A stretch of DNA of 64,000 nt from contig JAQBQB010000010.1 in the NCBI GenBank assembly GCA_028287235.1, forward strand, positions 1 to 64,000, read 5' to 3'. Below, one piece after another: positions 37,641-46,662 of this stretch. This DNA comes from Gemmatimonadota bacterium (lineage in GTDB: Bacteria; Gemmatimonadota; Gemmatimonadetes; Gemmatimonadales; Gemmatimonadaceae). The notes under the pieces were generated by a model. It worked only from the letters and a program-made list of their open reading frames with translations, ran no database searches and was not told the origin of the DNA. Each line of letters begins with the position of its first letter. Position 1 is the stretch's first letter. The translations under genes were made by a program, and so were the position numbers.

Positions 37641-39110
37641 TTACAGAATGTATTTCCGCAGGTCTTCGTCTTCCATGATCGTCTTCAGGCGATCGCGGAC
37701 GACGTCGGCGTTCACCTTGATCGTCTCGGTGCCACGGTCGGGAAGGTCGAACATGACGTCTTCGAGCAGCGTCGTCATGACCGTATGCAGGCGGCGGGCG
37801 CCGATGTTCTCCATGCGCTCGTTGACGACGGCGGCCACGCGCGCGATCTCGGCGATGCCGTCCTCGGTGAACTCGAGCTTGGCCCCTTCGGACTCGATGA
37901 GCGCGCCGTACTGCTTGGTGAGCGCGTTCTCCGGCTCGGTCATGATACGCACGAAGTCCTGCTCGGTGAGCGACTTGAGCTCCACGCGAATCGGGAAGCG
38001 GCCCTGGAGCTCCGGAATCAAGTCGCTCGGCTTGGAGACGTGGAACGCGCCGGCGGCGATGAAGAGCACGTGGTCAGTCTTCACCATGCCGTACTTCGTC
38101 TGCACGTTGGAGCCTTCGACGATGGGCAGCAGGTCGCGCTGCACGCCTTCGCGCGACACGTCGGGGCCGCCCATCTGCGACCGCTCGCCGGCAATCTTGT
38201 CGATCTCGTCGAGGAAGATGATGCCCATCTTCTCGACGCGCTCGAGCGCGTCGGCAGTGACGTCATCGAGATCGATCAACTTTTCGAGCTCCTGCTCGAA
38301 CAGGATGCGCCGCGCCTCGGCCACTTTCACCGTGCGCTTCTTCTTCCGTTTGGGCATCATCTCCTTGAGCATGTCGGAGATGTTGTCCATGCCCTCGGGC
38401 GCGCCCTGCGACGCCATGATGTCGAACATTGGCGCGTTCTGCGGCACTTCGACCTCCACCTCGCGCTCCTCGAGCTTTCCGTCGAGCAGCAGTTGGCGAA
38501 GCTTGTCGCGCGTGCGCTTGTAGCGCTCCTGGCTGGGGTCGACGGTCTCCTTGCTCACCGAGCCCGTGGGCGACACGAGGAAGACGCCGAGCGCGTCGTC
38601 TGCCTGCTGGGCGGTGTTGACCGGCTGCTCGCTCGTGGTCGCCGGCTTTTCGGCGGCGGGCGGCGGCAGAAGAAGATCGAGCAGGCGTTCGTCGACGCGC
38701 TCGTGGGCGAGGTCTTCGACTTCGGTCTCGCGCTCGCTCCGCACCATGTCGATGGCGCTCTCGACGAGGTCGCGCACCATCGACTCCACGTCGCGGCCGA
38801 CGTAGCCCACCTCGGTGAACTTCGACGCTTCGACCTTGATGAACGGCGCGCCGGCGAGCTTCGCGAGACGGCGAGCGATCTCCGTCTTTCCCACGCCGGT
38901 AGGCCCGATGAGGATGATGTTGTTCGGCGAGATCTCTTCGCGGATGCTCTCGGGCGCGCGCTGCCGCCGCCACCGGTTGCGCAGAGCGATGGCGACAGCC
39001 TTCTTCGCCTCGGCCTGGCCGACGATGTAGCGATCGAGCTCCGCGGCGATCTGACGCGGCGTCAGGTCGGCGAGCTTCGCCAGAGCTTGTTGTGTGCGAT
39101 TAGAAGGCAT
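37641..39110 (-). CDS. hslU: HslU, ATPase subunit of the HslUV protease
   Basis: A 489-residue AAA+ unfoldase that feeds proteins to HslV. The start is typical (TPRQIAAELDRYIVGQAEAKKAVAIAL), Walker A is GPTGVGKTEIARRLAKLAG, the pore motif is VGYVGRDVES and Walker B is IIFLDEIDKIA. The intermediate I-domain spans roughly residues 115-240 and is longer and more charged than in E. coli. The end, DEDLRKYIL, gives the conserved C-terminal tail that docks into HslV. It lies downstream of hslV, separated by 110 bp that include a CCCTATACCC-type repeat. Confidence 0.97.
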   Translation of the reverse strand: MPSNRTQQALAKLADLTPRQIAAELDRYIVGQAEAKKAVAIALRNRWRRQRAPESIREEISPNNIILIGPTGVGKTEIARRLAKLAGAPFIKVEASKFTEVGYVGRDVESMVRDLVESAIDMVRSERETEVEDLAHERVDERLLDLLLPPPAAEKPATTSEQPVNTAQQADDALGVFLVSPTGSVSKETVDPSQERYKRTRDKLRQLLLDGKLEEREVEVEVPQNAPMFDIMASQGAPEGMDNISDMLKEMMPKRKKKRTVKVAEARRILFEQELEKLIDLDDVTADALERVEKMGIIFLDEIDKIAGERSQMGGPDVSREGVQRDLLPIVEGSNVQTKYGMVKTDHVLFIAAGAFHVSKPSDLIPELQGRFPIRVELKSLTEQDFVRIMTEPENALTKQYGALIESEGAKLEFTEDGIAEIARVAAVVNERMENIGARRLHTVMTTLLEDVMFDLPDRGTETIKVNADVVRDRLKTIMEDEDLRKYIL

Positions 39111-39117
39111 TTCAGAG

Positions 39118-39152
39118 GCAGGGTATAGGGTCCGGGGTCTAGGGTCCAGGGC
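39118..39152 (-). repeat. CCCTATACCC-type repeat before hslU
   Basis: On the minus strand the tract reads as four degenerate copies of GACCCTA/ACCCTATA and ends 7 bases before the hslU ATG. It belongs with 12811-12840. There is no ribosome site in the leader. Confidence 0.7.
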
Positions 39153-39220
39153 AGGTGTGCGGCGCGTAGCGCCGCGTACCGCCCTCGAACCCTATTTCCC
39201 ACCCCCTCAACCCTCGGTAT

Positions 39221-39769
39221 TTAGGACGTTTCGAGAATTGAAATATTGGTGTTGGTATAGATGCAGATCTCGCCCGCGATGTGCATCGCGCGCTGCACGA
39301 TCTCCTTCGCGTCGAGCTGCGTGTTGTCGACCAGGGCGCGGGCGGCGGAGAGGGCGTAGGAGCCGCCGGAGCCGATCGCGAGGATGCCGTCGTCGGGCTC
39401 GATCAGCTCACCGGTGCCGGAGATGATGAAGCCATGCTCCTTGTCGGCGACGATCAGCAAGGCCTCGAGCCGGCGCAGCACGCGGTCGCTGCGCCAATCC
39501 TTGGCCAGCTCGACCGAGGCGCGCGGCATGTTGCCCGGGAAGCGCTCGAGCTTCTCCTCGAACTTCTCGAAGAGCGTCATGGCGTCGGCCGCGGCGCCCG
39601 CGAAGCCCGCGACGATCTTGCCGCCGCGGATTACCCGGACCTTCTGGGCGTGGGACTTCATCACGGTCTCGCCGACCGTCACCTGCCCGTCGCCGCCGAT
39701 GGCGACCTTGCCGTCTCGGCGGACGGCAAGAATGGTCGTGGCCCGCATGCGCGGGAGTGGGTTGGACAT
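39221..39769 (-). CDS. hslV: HslV, proteolytic subunit of the HslUV protease
   Basis: A 182-residue Ntn-hydrolase protease subunit. Mature enzymes start at the Thr of [12 protein letters not shown], so residues before it are a propeptide; either ATG, at 39769 or 39748, would serve, and the longer is annotated. [34 protein letters not shown] and [18 protein letters not shown] are conserved. It assembles with HslU as a cytoplasmic heat-shock protease. It lies between a small membrane-protein gene and hslU, preserving the xerC-hslV-hslU order. Confidence 0.97.
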   Translation of the reverse strand: MSNPLPRMRATTILAVRRDGKVAIGGDGQVTVGETVMKSHAQKVRVIRGGKIVAGFAGAAADAMTLFEKFEEKLERFPGNMPRASVELAKDWRSDRVLRRLEALLIVADKEHGFIISGTGELIEPDDGILAIGSGGSYALSAARALVDNTQLDAKEIVQRAMHIAGEICIYTNTNISILETS

Positions 39770-39825
39770 GCTGGAAGATAGTCGCCTGAAAGCGAAGCGG
39801 GGGGAGCGCCACGGCGCACCCGGGG

Positions 39826-40197
39826 TCAGTCGCGCAAATTCGCCTTGTCCGAGGCGGCTCGCTCAGCCTCGGGACGGCGACGCAGCGCACCGCGGTTGCT
39901 GATCGATTGGCCGAGGAATCGCGCGTTGCGCACGACTCCGTAGAGCATGAATACCGAGCCCGCGATCACGGTGACGACGGAATACCGCCACGTGTCGCGC
40001 CCGATGAACGCCGCGGCCATGCACAGCACGCCCAATCCGATGGCCGCTTCCCCGCCCCGCTGGCGCTCGATCCGCGGCCGCCGGCGGCGTTCGCGCTTGA
40101 CGATGATCTCGTCCGGCGTCCACGCATCGAAGATGAGCCCGAGTCCGATGAGGGCCAGGACCCCGCCGAGGATCAGGGGAACGATTTCAATGCGCAT
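39826..40197 (-). CDS. Small membrane protein, 123 residues
   Basis: A 123-residue protein with three hydrophobic stretches ([37 protein letters not shown] and [18 protein letters not shown]) and a basic cytoplasmic loop [15 protein letters not shown] between the first two. The C-terminus is hydrophilic and charged. No family recognised. Its position between xerC and hslV in an otherwise conserved order suggests a lineage-specific insertion in the operon. Confidence 0.75.
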   Translation of the reverse strand: MRIEIVPLILGGVLALIGLGLIFDAWTPDEIIVKRERRRRPRIERQRGGEAAIGLGVLCMAAAFIGRDTWRYSVVTVIAGSVFMLYGVVRNARFLGQSISNRGALRRRPEAERAASDKANLRD

Positions 40198-40255
40198 GTC
40201 TCGTGTCGAGGCCGGTGGTACCCGCGCTACAAGCAGGTTCCAGGCCCGATGCCTT

Positions 40256-41179
40256 TCAGGCTCGCGGGTGCGACTTCTGGTACACCTGCTTGAGGCGCTC
40301 GACGCTCGTGTGGGTATAGATCTGCGTCGTCGAGATCGAGGCATGCCCCAGGAGCTCCTGCACGGCGCGAAGATCCGCGCCGGCATCGAGCAGATGTGTC
40401 GCGAACGTGTGGCGGAGCGAGTGGACGCTCAAGCCGGCGTCTTCGTCGATCAGATCGAGAAAGCTCCCCACGGCCTTTTGGATCGCGCGAACGCCGATGC
40501 GCTTGCCGGTGCGGCCGACGAACACCGCGTGCCGGTCGGCTTTCGGGCCGATGGCCTTGAGCAGATCGTCACGCTTGTCCTCGTACACACGAAGCGCGCG
40601 AAGCGCGTGATCGCCCACGGGCACGATCCGCTCTTTCCGTCCCTTTCCGCGCACCTTCGCCTGTGGCGACAGCATGTCGAGATCGCCGCGGCTCAGCCCC
40701 TGCAACTCGGACAAGCGCATGCCCGTGGAGTAGAACAGCTCGAGCATGGCCAGGTTGCGCACGGCCACGAAATTTCCATCGGACGCGCGGAGCGTGGCCG
40801 CCTCGAACAACAGATCGATCTGCGCGCGGTCGAGATATCCGGGAAGATATTTGTCGAGTCGCGGTGCGCCGACGGTGCGCGCCGGATTCGTGTCGACGAT
40901 CTCGTTCCGGTGCAGATATTTGTAGAAGCTGCGGATGGCCGACAGCGTGCGCGCCATGGAGCGCTTGCCGAGCCCGCGCTTGGAGAGATGGCCGAGGAAG
41001 CCGCGCATGGCGATGCGATCGACGCCCTGCCAGCCCCATTCCGCTCCACCGTAGTAGCGGCTCAGAAACGACGTGAACTCGCGCAAGTCGCGCTCGTACG
41101 CGCTGGCCGTGTTCGGCGAGACGTCGCGCTCCTTGGTGAGATGGTCGAGGTAGTCGGCCACCAGGCTGTCATTCACCAC
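40256..41179 (-). CDS. xerC: Tyrosine recombinase XerC/XerD
   Basis: A 307-residue tyrosine recombinase that resolves chromosome dimers at dif. The N-terminal SAM-like domain (LTKERDVSPNTASAYERDLREF) precedes the catalytic domain with Arg in STGMRLSEL, Lys in GKGRKERIVP, HSLRHTFATHLL (His and Arg), LGHAS and the nucleophilic Tyr in TTQIYTHTS. The start is GTG at 41179, 2 bases after the trmFO stop. The name follows the conserved trmFO-xerC-hslVU order; whether it works alone or with a second Xer cannot be told. No dif-like site was recognised in the window. Confidence 0.93.
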   Translation of the reverse strand: MVNDSLVADYLDHLTKERDVSPNTASAYERDLREFTSFLSRYYGGAEWGWQGVDRIAMRGFLGHLSKRGLGKRSMARTLSAIRSFYKYLHRNEIVDTNPARTVGAPRLDKYLPGYLDRAQIDLLFEAATLRASDGNFVAVRNLAMLELFYSTGMRLSELQGLSRGDLDMLSPQAKVRGKGRKERIVPVGDHALRALRVYEDKRDDLLKAIGPKADRHAVFVGRTGKRIGVRAIQKAVGSFLDLIDEDAGLSVHSLRHTFATHLLDAGADLRAVQELLGHASISTTQIYTHTSVERLKQVYQKSHPRA

Positions 41180-41180
41180 G

Positions 41181-41214
41181 CTCAGCGATCCTTTGCTGCG
41201 CTCAGGATGACATG
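41181..41214 (-). repeat. Interspersed repeat at the trmFO/xerC junction
   Basis: On the minus strand the element contains TGTCATCCTGAGCGCAGC followed by AAAGGATCGCTGAGCG. Near-identical CATCCTGAGCG...AAGGATC elements recur in many environmental bacterial genomes, and translated copies read VILSAAKD. Here it supplies the last codons of trmFO and the spacer before xerC. Confidence 0.7.
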
Positions 41215-42555
41215 GGTACTAGCCCATTCCGCCATGTCGGCCAACGCGCGTTCGGCGAGCTTCTCGCGCTTGACGCGCTTGTCCTTCACGCGGCCCGGGA
41301 GATCGTCGACCAGGCCGAAGTTCGCGTTCATCGGCTGGAAGTGCTTTGGATCGGCTTCGCGCAAATACCGATAGAGCGCGCCGAGCATCGTCGTCGTAGG
41401 CGGCACGACCGGCTCGTCGCCGCCGAGCATGCGCGACAGGTTGATGCCGGCCAGGAGGCCGGTCGCCGTGCTCTCGGTATAGCCTTCCACGCCGGTCAAC
41501 TGGCCGGCGAAGAGCGTCATTCGGTCGTCGCGGAGCGACAGGTGCGGCGACAGCGACGCCGGCGAGTTCACGTAGGAGTTCCGGTGGATCGACCCGTAGC
41601 GCAGGAATTCAGCGTTCTCTAATCCCGGGATGAGCCGAAAGACTTTTTGCTGCTCCGGAATGCGGAGCCGCGTCTGGAAGCCCACGATGTTCCACATCCG
41701 GCCGGCACGATCTTCCTGCCGCAGTTGAATGATTGCATGCGCGTCGCGGCCGGTGCGCGGGTCGCGCAGGCCCACCGGCTTCATCGGGCCGAAGCGCAAC
41801 GTTTCGCGGCCGCGCTTGGCCATCTCTTCGGCGGGCATGCACCCTTCGAAGTACGGCACCTCGTCGAACTCGTGGCCGTGGTGCTGGTCGGCCGCCGTGA
41901 GCGCATCGATGAACGCCTCGTACCCCTCACGGGTGAACGGACAGTTGAGGTAAGCTCCCTCCCCTTCGCTCACCTCGCTCGCATCAGGCTGACCGGGCAT
42001 GGTTTCTTTCCCATACCGCGACGCACGAAACACGACGTCGTCGTCGATCGACTCGCGCGACACGATCGGCGCGATGGCGTCGTAAAACGCGAGCGACGCA
42101 ACGCCTAACCGGGCACGGACCGCCTCGGCGAGTGCGTCCGACGTCAGCGGACCGGTGGCGATGATGCCAGGACTCGGAAGCGCCGTGACCTCTTCGCGCA
42201 CCACGGTGATGCGCGGATGCGACGTGACGCGATCGTGCACGCCCGCCGAGAACACGTCGCGGTCCACGGTGAGCGCGCTGCCGCCCGGCACGCGCGCCTC
42301 GTCGGCCGCCATCAGCACGACCGATCCGAGCACGCGCATCTCGGCTTTGAGCAGCCCGTGCGCGTTCGACGTCTCCGTGCTCTTGAACGTATTGGAGCAG
42401 ACGAGCTCCGCGAGCTTGTCGGTCTTGTGCGCCGGCGTACCGCGCACGCCGCGCATCTCGTGCAGCACGACGTCGTGCCCGCGTTCGGCCAGCTGCCAGG
42501 CGGCTTCACTTCCGGCGAGTCCGCCGCCGACGACGTGGACGGGAAGGGACGACAT
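41182..42555 (-). CDS. trmFO: Methylenetetrahydrofolate-tRNA uracil-54 methyltransferase TrmFO
   Basis: A 457-residue FAD- and folate-dependent enzyme that forms ribothymidine-54 in tRNA. The FAD-binding start VHVVGGGLAGSEAAWQLAERG, the substrate loop AELVCSNTFKS with its conserved Cys, and YLNCPFTREGYEAF are diagnostic. The ATG at 42555 starts the Rossmann fold. The last ten residues (HVILSAAKDR) are encoded by an interspersed repeat, so the C-terminus was probably altered by its insertion. The gene lies between a secreted-protein gene and xerC. Confidence 0.96.
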   Translation of the reverse strand: MSSLPVHVVGGGLAGSEAAWQLAERGHDVVLHEMRGVRGTPAHKTDKLAELVCSNTFKSTETSNAHGLLKAEMRVLGSVVLMAADEARVPGGSALTVDRDVFSAGVHDRVTSHPRITVVREEVTALPSPGIIATGPLTSDALAEAVRARLGVASLAFYDAIAPIVSRESIDDDVVFRASRYGKETMPGQPDASEVSEGEGAYLNCPFTREGYEAFIDALTAADQHHGHEFDEVPYFEGCMPAEEMAKRGRETLRFGPMKPVGLRDPRTGRDAHAIIQLRQEDRAGRMWNIVGFQTRLRIPEQQKVFRLIPGLENAEFLRYGSIHRNSYVNSPASLSPHLSLRDDRMTLFAGQLTGVEGYTESTATGLLAGINLSRMLGGDEPVVPPTTTMLGALYRYLREADPKHFQPMNANFGLVDDLPGRVKDKRVKREKLAERALADMAEWASTHVILSAAKDR

Positions 42556-42556
42556 G

Positions 42557-43726
42557 CTATCGCGACATGGTGATGACGTCGGCGTACGAGAGGAGCCTGC
42601 CGTCATTGAACGCCTTGAGCAGATCGGCGATCGACGACGTCACCGACGGGAGCCGTCCGCCGAGCCGCGCCTGTTGGGCGGCGGCGGCCGGAGGAACAGC
42701 GCCGAACCCGCGGCCGGCACCGATGGAACGGATGAACGAGCTCGTCGAATCGATCGGTAGCGTCGCCACGTTCTTGTAGTACTTGCTCCAGTCGTCGCCC
42801 TGCTGCCAGAGGTACTGCTCCACGTTCGACGTGTAGAAGGCCGACACGATCGCGTTGTGATCCTTGAGGTACTGACCCACGGCGCGAATCGCTCGGGGAC
42901 CGGCGAAGTCGCCGACGACGGGAACGAGCAGATTCTTCGTCTCGAAATCCTTGAGCCAGCGATAATTCGCTTCGGTGGCGAGAAACGCCCAGTTGGTCCC
43001 CGCGCTGTCGGTCGCCATCTGAAGCGACGCGTACGTCGGCATGCCGCCGCGACCGAAGCCGGCGCGGTTGAACCCGCCGCCGCCGTTCGGATAGTTGTAG
43101 TTGATCAGCGGGCCGCCGCCGTAGAACGCCGAGTACACGTAGTCGAGCGACTTGCTGTCGCTGTCGCTGAGCACGAAGCCATGATCTTTCGTGAGCCGTT
43201 CCTTGATCGCCGCGAGATTCCGGCGGTACAGCACCGAGTCCGGCTCGGCGGCGCCGTAGGCTTGGAAGAGCTGTTGCGGCGTCGACGACGCATCGAGCCC
43301 CGAAGGACGCGGGCGCGAGAAGAGCCGCGACAGAAAGTCCGCGCGGTCGGCGGACAACTCGAAGAGCGCCTTGTACATCAGGTGCTCGATCATGTTGCCG
43401 CGCCGGATGTCGAAGATGATCGCCAGCTTCGGCTGCAGCGCCACGATGTACGTGAAGTTCTGCTCGGGACCCACGCCGAGATACACGCCGCCCGGCTTGA
43501 TCAGCTGCTTGAGCGCGGGAACGACGTACTGATAGCCCGTCTCGTTCGACAGGAAATTATCCGAGCGGAAGTATCCCCCGGCTTCGGAGAAGTTGGCGTT
43601 GAGCTGCCAGAGCTCCTTGTCGGTGAGACGGGCGGGAAGTGTCGAGGAGCTCTGGGCTCGCGCCGCCGAGCCGGCAACGACGAACGCGGCGAATGAAACC
43701 GCGGTAAGCAGGCGGGCGTGTCGCAT
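42557..43726 (-). CDS. Exported protein with methyltransferase-like fold
   Basis: A 389-residue exported protein (signal peptide to about residue 24, VSFAAFVVAGSAARAQ). The mature start ELWQLNANFSEAGGYFRSDNFLSNE leads to a Rossmann-like core: GGVYLGVGPEQNFTYIVALQP followed by LAIIFDIRRGNMIEHLMYKALFE. This resembles SAM-dependent methyltransferase folds and, from memory, the LIC_10091-type family. A Gly/Asn/Pro-rich loop interrupts it near residue 215. Export is odd for a SAM-dependent enzyme, so the fold may be reused. It starts 62 bp after the topA stop and ends 1 base before trmFO. Confidence 0.65.
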   Translation of the reverse strand: MRHARLLTAVSFAAFVVAGSAARAQSSSTLPARLTDKELWQLNANFSEAGGYFRSDNFLSNETGYQYVVPALKQLIKPGGVYLGVGPEQNFTYIVALQPKLAIIFDIRRGNMIEHLMYKALFELSADRADFLSRLFSRPRPSGLDASSTPQQLFQAYGAAEPDSVLYRRNLAAIKERLTKDHGFVLSDSDSKSLDYVYSAFYGGGPLINYNYPNGGGGFNRAGFGRGGMPTYASLQMATDSAGTNWAFLATEANYRWLKDFETKNLLVPVVGDFAGPRAIRAVGQYLKDHNAIVSAFYTSNVEQYLWQQGDDWSKYYKNVATLPIDSTSSFIRSIGAGRGFGAVPPAAAAQQARLGGRLPSVTSSIADLLKAFNDGRLLSYADVITMSR

Positions 43727-43788
43727 GACGAATGATAGGAGCCGGACGCCGGCAAATCCAACCGCCGGCGCGGAGGCGCGCGCGGCGA

Positions 43789-46269
43789 CTACCCCGCGAG
43801 CGCCTCCGCGGTCTCCGTCTCGTCCGGCTGAGTGGGCACGTCCCACTCGTTGCCGCACTTGAGACACTTCCGGAAGTCGCCGCGCGCCTTGGTGAACTTC
43901 ATCTCGGCACCGACGTAGCTGCACTCCGGGCAGGTCTCCGACACCGGCTTGTTCCACGCGACGAAGTCGCACGTCTCGTTGGAACAGGCGTAGAACGCCG
44001 TGCCGCGCTTCTTCGAGCGACGCTCCACGAGCTCGCCGCCGTCTTTGGGACAGAACACGCCCGTGGGCATGGAGCGCGTGCCGCGGCATTTCGGGAACGT
44101 GCTGCAGCCGAGGAACTGGCCGCTGCGTCCGTTGCGAATGACCATCGGCTCCCCGCAGACCTGACACATGTGCTCCGTGAGCACGGGCTTCACCTTCTCG
44201 CCCTTGATCGGCCGCGTGTACTTGCACTCCTTCGGATGCTTCTCGCAGGCGAGGAACGGCCCGAAGAATCCGCCGCGTGCCTCGAGCTTGCCGCCGCAGT
44301 CGGGACAGCGCAGCGCGTGCACGCCCGAGAGGTCGTACGCCTCGGCGATGAGCGCCGGCGCGTCGACCTTGCTCAGGCTGATCGCGAACGGCGAGTAGAA
44401 ATCGCCGAGCACTTTCTGCCAGGCGAGCTCGCCCTCTTCGACCTTGTCGAGCTCCCCCTCCATGGCCGACGTGAAGTCCACGTTGAAGACGTCGGGGAAC
44501 TGCTTGACCATCACCTTCTCGACGCTCTCGCCGATCTCCGTGGGGAAGAAGCGCCGCTGGTTGAGCTCTACGTACCGGCGGTCGGCCAGCACGGAGATGA
44601 TCGACGCATAGGTCGACGGTCTACCGATACCCAGCCGCTCGAGCTCCTTCACGAGGCTCGCCTCGGAGAAGCGCGGCGGCGGCTCGGTGAAATGCTGGCT
44701 CGGCTCCACGTGCTTGACCGGCACCTTTTCGCCCACTTCGACGACGGGCAGTGCTTGCTCGTCCTCGAGCGCCTTGTGCTCCCCTTCCTCGCGCGCCTCG
44801 CGGTACAAGACCAGGAAGCCCTGGAACTTCACGATCGATCCAGTAGCACGGAAGAGATAGCTGCGACGGCCGATATCCGGCTGTGCCGTGGACGGAATGT
44901 CGAAGTCGACGGTCGTCGTGTCGAACACCGCGGGCGTCATCTGCGACGCCATGAAGCGCTGCCAGATGAGCTGATACAGCTTGAGCTGGTCGGCGCTCAG
45001 ATACTTGCGCAGCTCGTCGGGGCGCCGCGTGGGGTCCGTCGGCCGGACACCCTCGTGCGCCTCTTGAGCGTTCTTTGCTTTTCCGTCGCCGTACAGCTGC
45101 GGCGTCTTGCAGACGAACTCCTCGCCGAACAACGTGCGGAGATACTCGCGCGCCTGCTGCGCGGCGCTTTCGGCCACGCGCGTGGAGTCGGTACGCATGT
45201 AGGTGATGAGACCCACCGCGCCCTCGGCACCGATGTCGATGCCCTCGTACAGATCCTGCGCCACGCGCATCGTGCGCTTCGACCCGAACGACAGCTTCTT
45301 CGCGCCTTCCTGCTGCAGCGTTGACGTCGTGAACGGCGCCGACGGATTCTTGCGGCGCTCGCGGCGCTTCACTTCGGTGACGTCGAAGGTCTTGCGCCCC
45401 TTCACGTCGCTGATGATGCGCTCGGCTTCGGCCTGATTGTGGATCTCGGCTTTCTTGCCGTCGATGTGGTGCAGCTTGGCGGTGAACTCCGTCTTCGCCT
45501 TCTCGAGCAGCGCCTCGATGGTCCAATACTCCACCGGCTTGAATGCGCGGATCTCGCGCTCGCGCTCGACGATCAAGCGCAGCGCCACGGTTTGCACGCG
45601 GCCGGCGGAGAGTCCCTTCTTCACCGTCTTCCAAAGCACCGGGCTCGCCTTGTAGCCCACGAGGCGATCGAGGACGCGGCGCGCCTGCTGCGCCTCGACC
45701 TTCTTGGTGTCGATGACGCCGGCGTTGAGGATCGCCTTTTGGACGGCGTCCTTCGTGATCTCGTGAAAGAGCACGCGGCGAATGGGAATCCGCGGTGCGC
45801 CGCGCTTCGGCGCGATCTGCGTCGCGACGTGCTGCGCGATTGCCTCGCCCTCGCGGTCAGGATCGGTGGCGATCAGCACTTCGCGGCTGTCCCGCGCGTA
45901 GCTCTTGAGCTCCGCGATGGTCTTTTCCTTTCCGGGAATCGCCACGAGATCGGGTTGGAAGCCGTTCTCCACATCGATGCCGAGCTTCTTCTCCGGGAGG
46001 TCCATGATGTGACCCACCGTGGCCCGAACGCGGTAACCGCGGCCGAGGTACTTGCCGATCGTCTTCGCCTTGGCCGGCGACTCCACGATGACGAGCGTGC
46101 TCGAGCCGGGGGACGCGGCCAGCGCCGCGTCCTCCTCGAGCATCGCTTCGGCCATCGCGGCTTTCGTACCCGTGCCGCGCTTGGCCGTCGCCTTCGTGAC
46201 GGCCTTCTTCTTCACCGCCGCCTTTTTCGTCGACGCGCGCTTCTTGGTCGCGGCCTTTTTCGTAGCCAT
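43789..46269 (-). CDS. topA: DNA topoisomerase I
   Basis: An 826-residue type IA topoisomerase that removes negative supercoils. After a Lys/Ala-rich N-terminal tail of about 45 residues resembling histone H1-like proteins, the Toprim domain starts with STLVIVESPAKAKTIGKYLG. The catalytic Tyr lies in TYMRTDSTRVAESAA. At least three C-terminal zinc-ribbon modules carry CPDC, CEKHPKEC, CQVC, CSTFPKC and CPEC pairs, with a last CLKC knuckle. The ATG at 46269 lies 1 base after the smg-like stop, so the genes are coupled. Order smg-topA and topA-trmFO is as in other phyla. Confidence 0.97.
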   Translation of the reverse strand: MATKKAATKKRASTKKAAVKKKAVTKATAKRGTGTKAAMAEAMLEEDAALAASPGSSTLVIVESPAKAKTIGKYLGRGYRVRATVGHIMDLPEKKLGIDVENGFQPDLVAIPGKEKTIAELKSYARDSREVLIATDPDREGEAIAQHVATQIAPKRGAPRIPIRRVLFHEITKDAVQKAILNAGVIDTKKVEAQQARRVLDRLVGYKASPVLWKTVKKGLSAGRVQTVALRLIVEREREIRAFKPVEYWTIEALLEKAKTEFTAKLHHIDGKKAEIHNQAEAERIISDVKGRKTFDVTEVKRRERRKNPSAPFTTSTLQQEGAKKLSFGSKRTMRVAQDLYEGIDIGAEGAVGLITYMRTDSTRVAESAAQQAREYLRTLFGEEFVCKTPQLYGDGKAKNAQEAHEGVRPTDPTRRPDELRKYLSADQLKLYQLIWQRFMASQMTPAVFDTTTVDFDIPSTAQPDIGRRSYLFRATGSIVKFQGFLVLYREAREEGEHKALEDEQALPVVEVGEKVPVKHVEPSQHFTEPPPRFSEASLVKELERLGIGRPSTYASIISVLADRRYVELNQRRFFPTEIGESVEKVMVKQFPDVFNVDFTSAMEGELDKVEEGELAWQKVLGDFYSPFAISLSKVDAPALIAEAYDLSGVHALRCPDCGGKLEARGGFFGPFLACEKHPKECKYTRPIKGEKVKPVLTEHMCQVCGEPMVIRNGRSGQFLGCSTFPKCRGTRSMPTGVFCPKDGGELVERRSKKRGTAFYACSNETCDFVAWNKPVSETCPECSYVGAEMKFTKARGDFRKCLKCGNEWDVPTQPDETETAEALAG

Positions 46270-46270
46270 C

Positions 46271-46507
46271 TCAGTGTACCGTCGGGTGTTGGTCCGCGTC
46301 GCCCTGGTCGACGAACCCCGCGCCTTCCATGAGGGAGCGCAGGTCGTCCAGCGCGATGCGGCCGTCAATCTGTAATAGTGCGCGTTCTATGATGTGCTCG
46401 AGCTCGGCCGCATTCAGTGCGCCCGAGCCGCTCAATCCCAGCAAATGACCCCAGGCTTCCGGGGCAAAACGACCCCGCTCGTGGGGGCCCAACACGCGAA
46501 AAGTCAT
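46271..46507 (-). CDS. smg: Short Smg-like (DUF494) protein
   Basis: A 78-residue protein matching the C-terminal half of Smg: RVLGPHERGRFAPEAWGHLLGLSGSG aligns with the Smg YTPEECERL segment, and ELEHIIERALLQIDGRIALDDLRSLM with [24 protein letters not shown]. The N-terminal half of the 157-residue E. coli protein is missing. The start is supported by GGAG before the ATG at 46507. It lies directly before topA, as smg does in Gammaproteobacteria, which supports the call. Function unknown. Confidence 0.6.
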   Translation of the reverse strand: MTFRVLGPHERGRFAPEAWGHLLGLSGSGALNAAELEHIIERALLQIDGRIALDDLRSLMEGAGFVDQGDADQHPTVH

Positions 46508-46662
46508 GACTCCATTCCTTTGACGCTCGAATCGGTCCGAAAGCAAGAAGGGGAGGATTTGCGGTGCGTGCGGCACCAATCCTCTCCCTGTCGAACCCGC
46601 GTATTCCTGCTTTGAACCAAGCCTCCGAACCGATTGGAACTGGCCGGAGCGGTAACGTATGA

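Noticed and set aside
40256-41179. XerC as the integrase of an integrated element
   Set aside because: Its conserved place among trmFO and hslVU and the full housekeeping context mark it as the chromosomal Xer; no att sites or phage genes nearby.
46570-46660. GGTTCGA-like motifs on the minus strand between aroK and smg
   Set aside because: T-arm stem does not pair and no acceptor or anticodon arm was found, so no tRNA is called.
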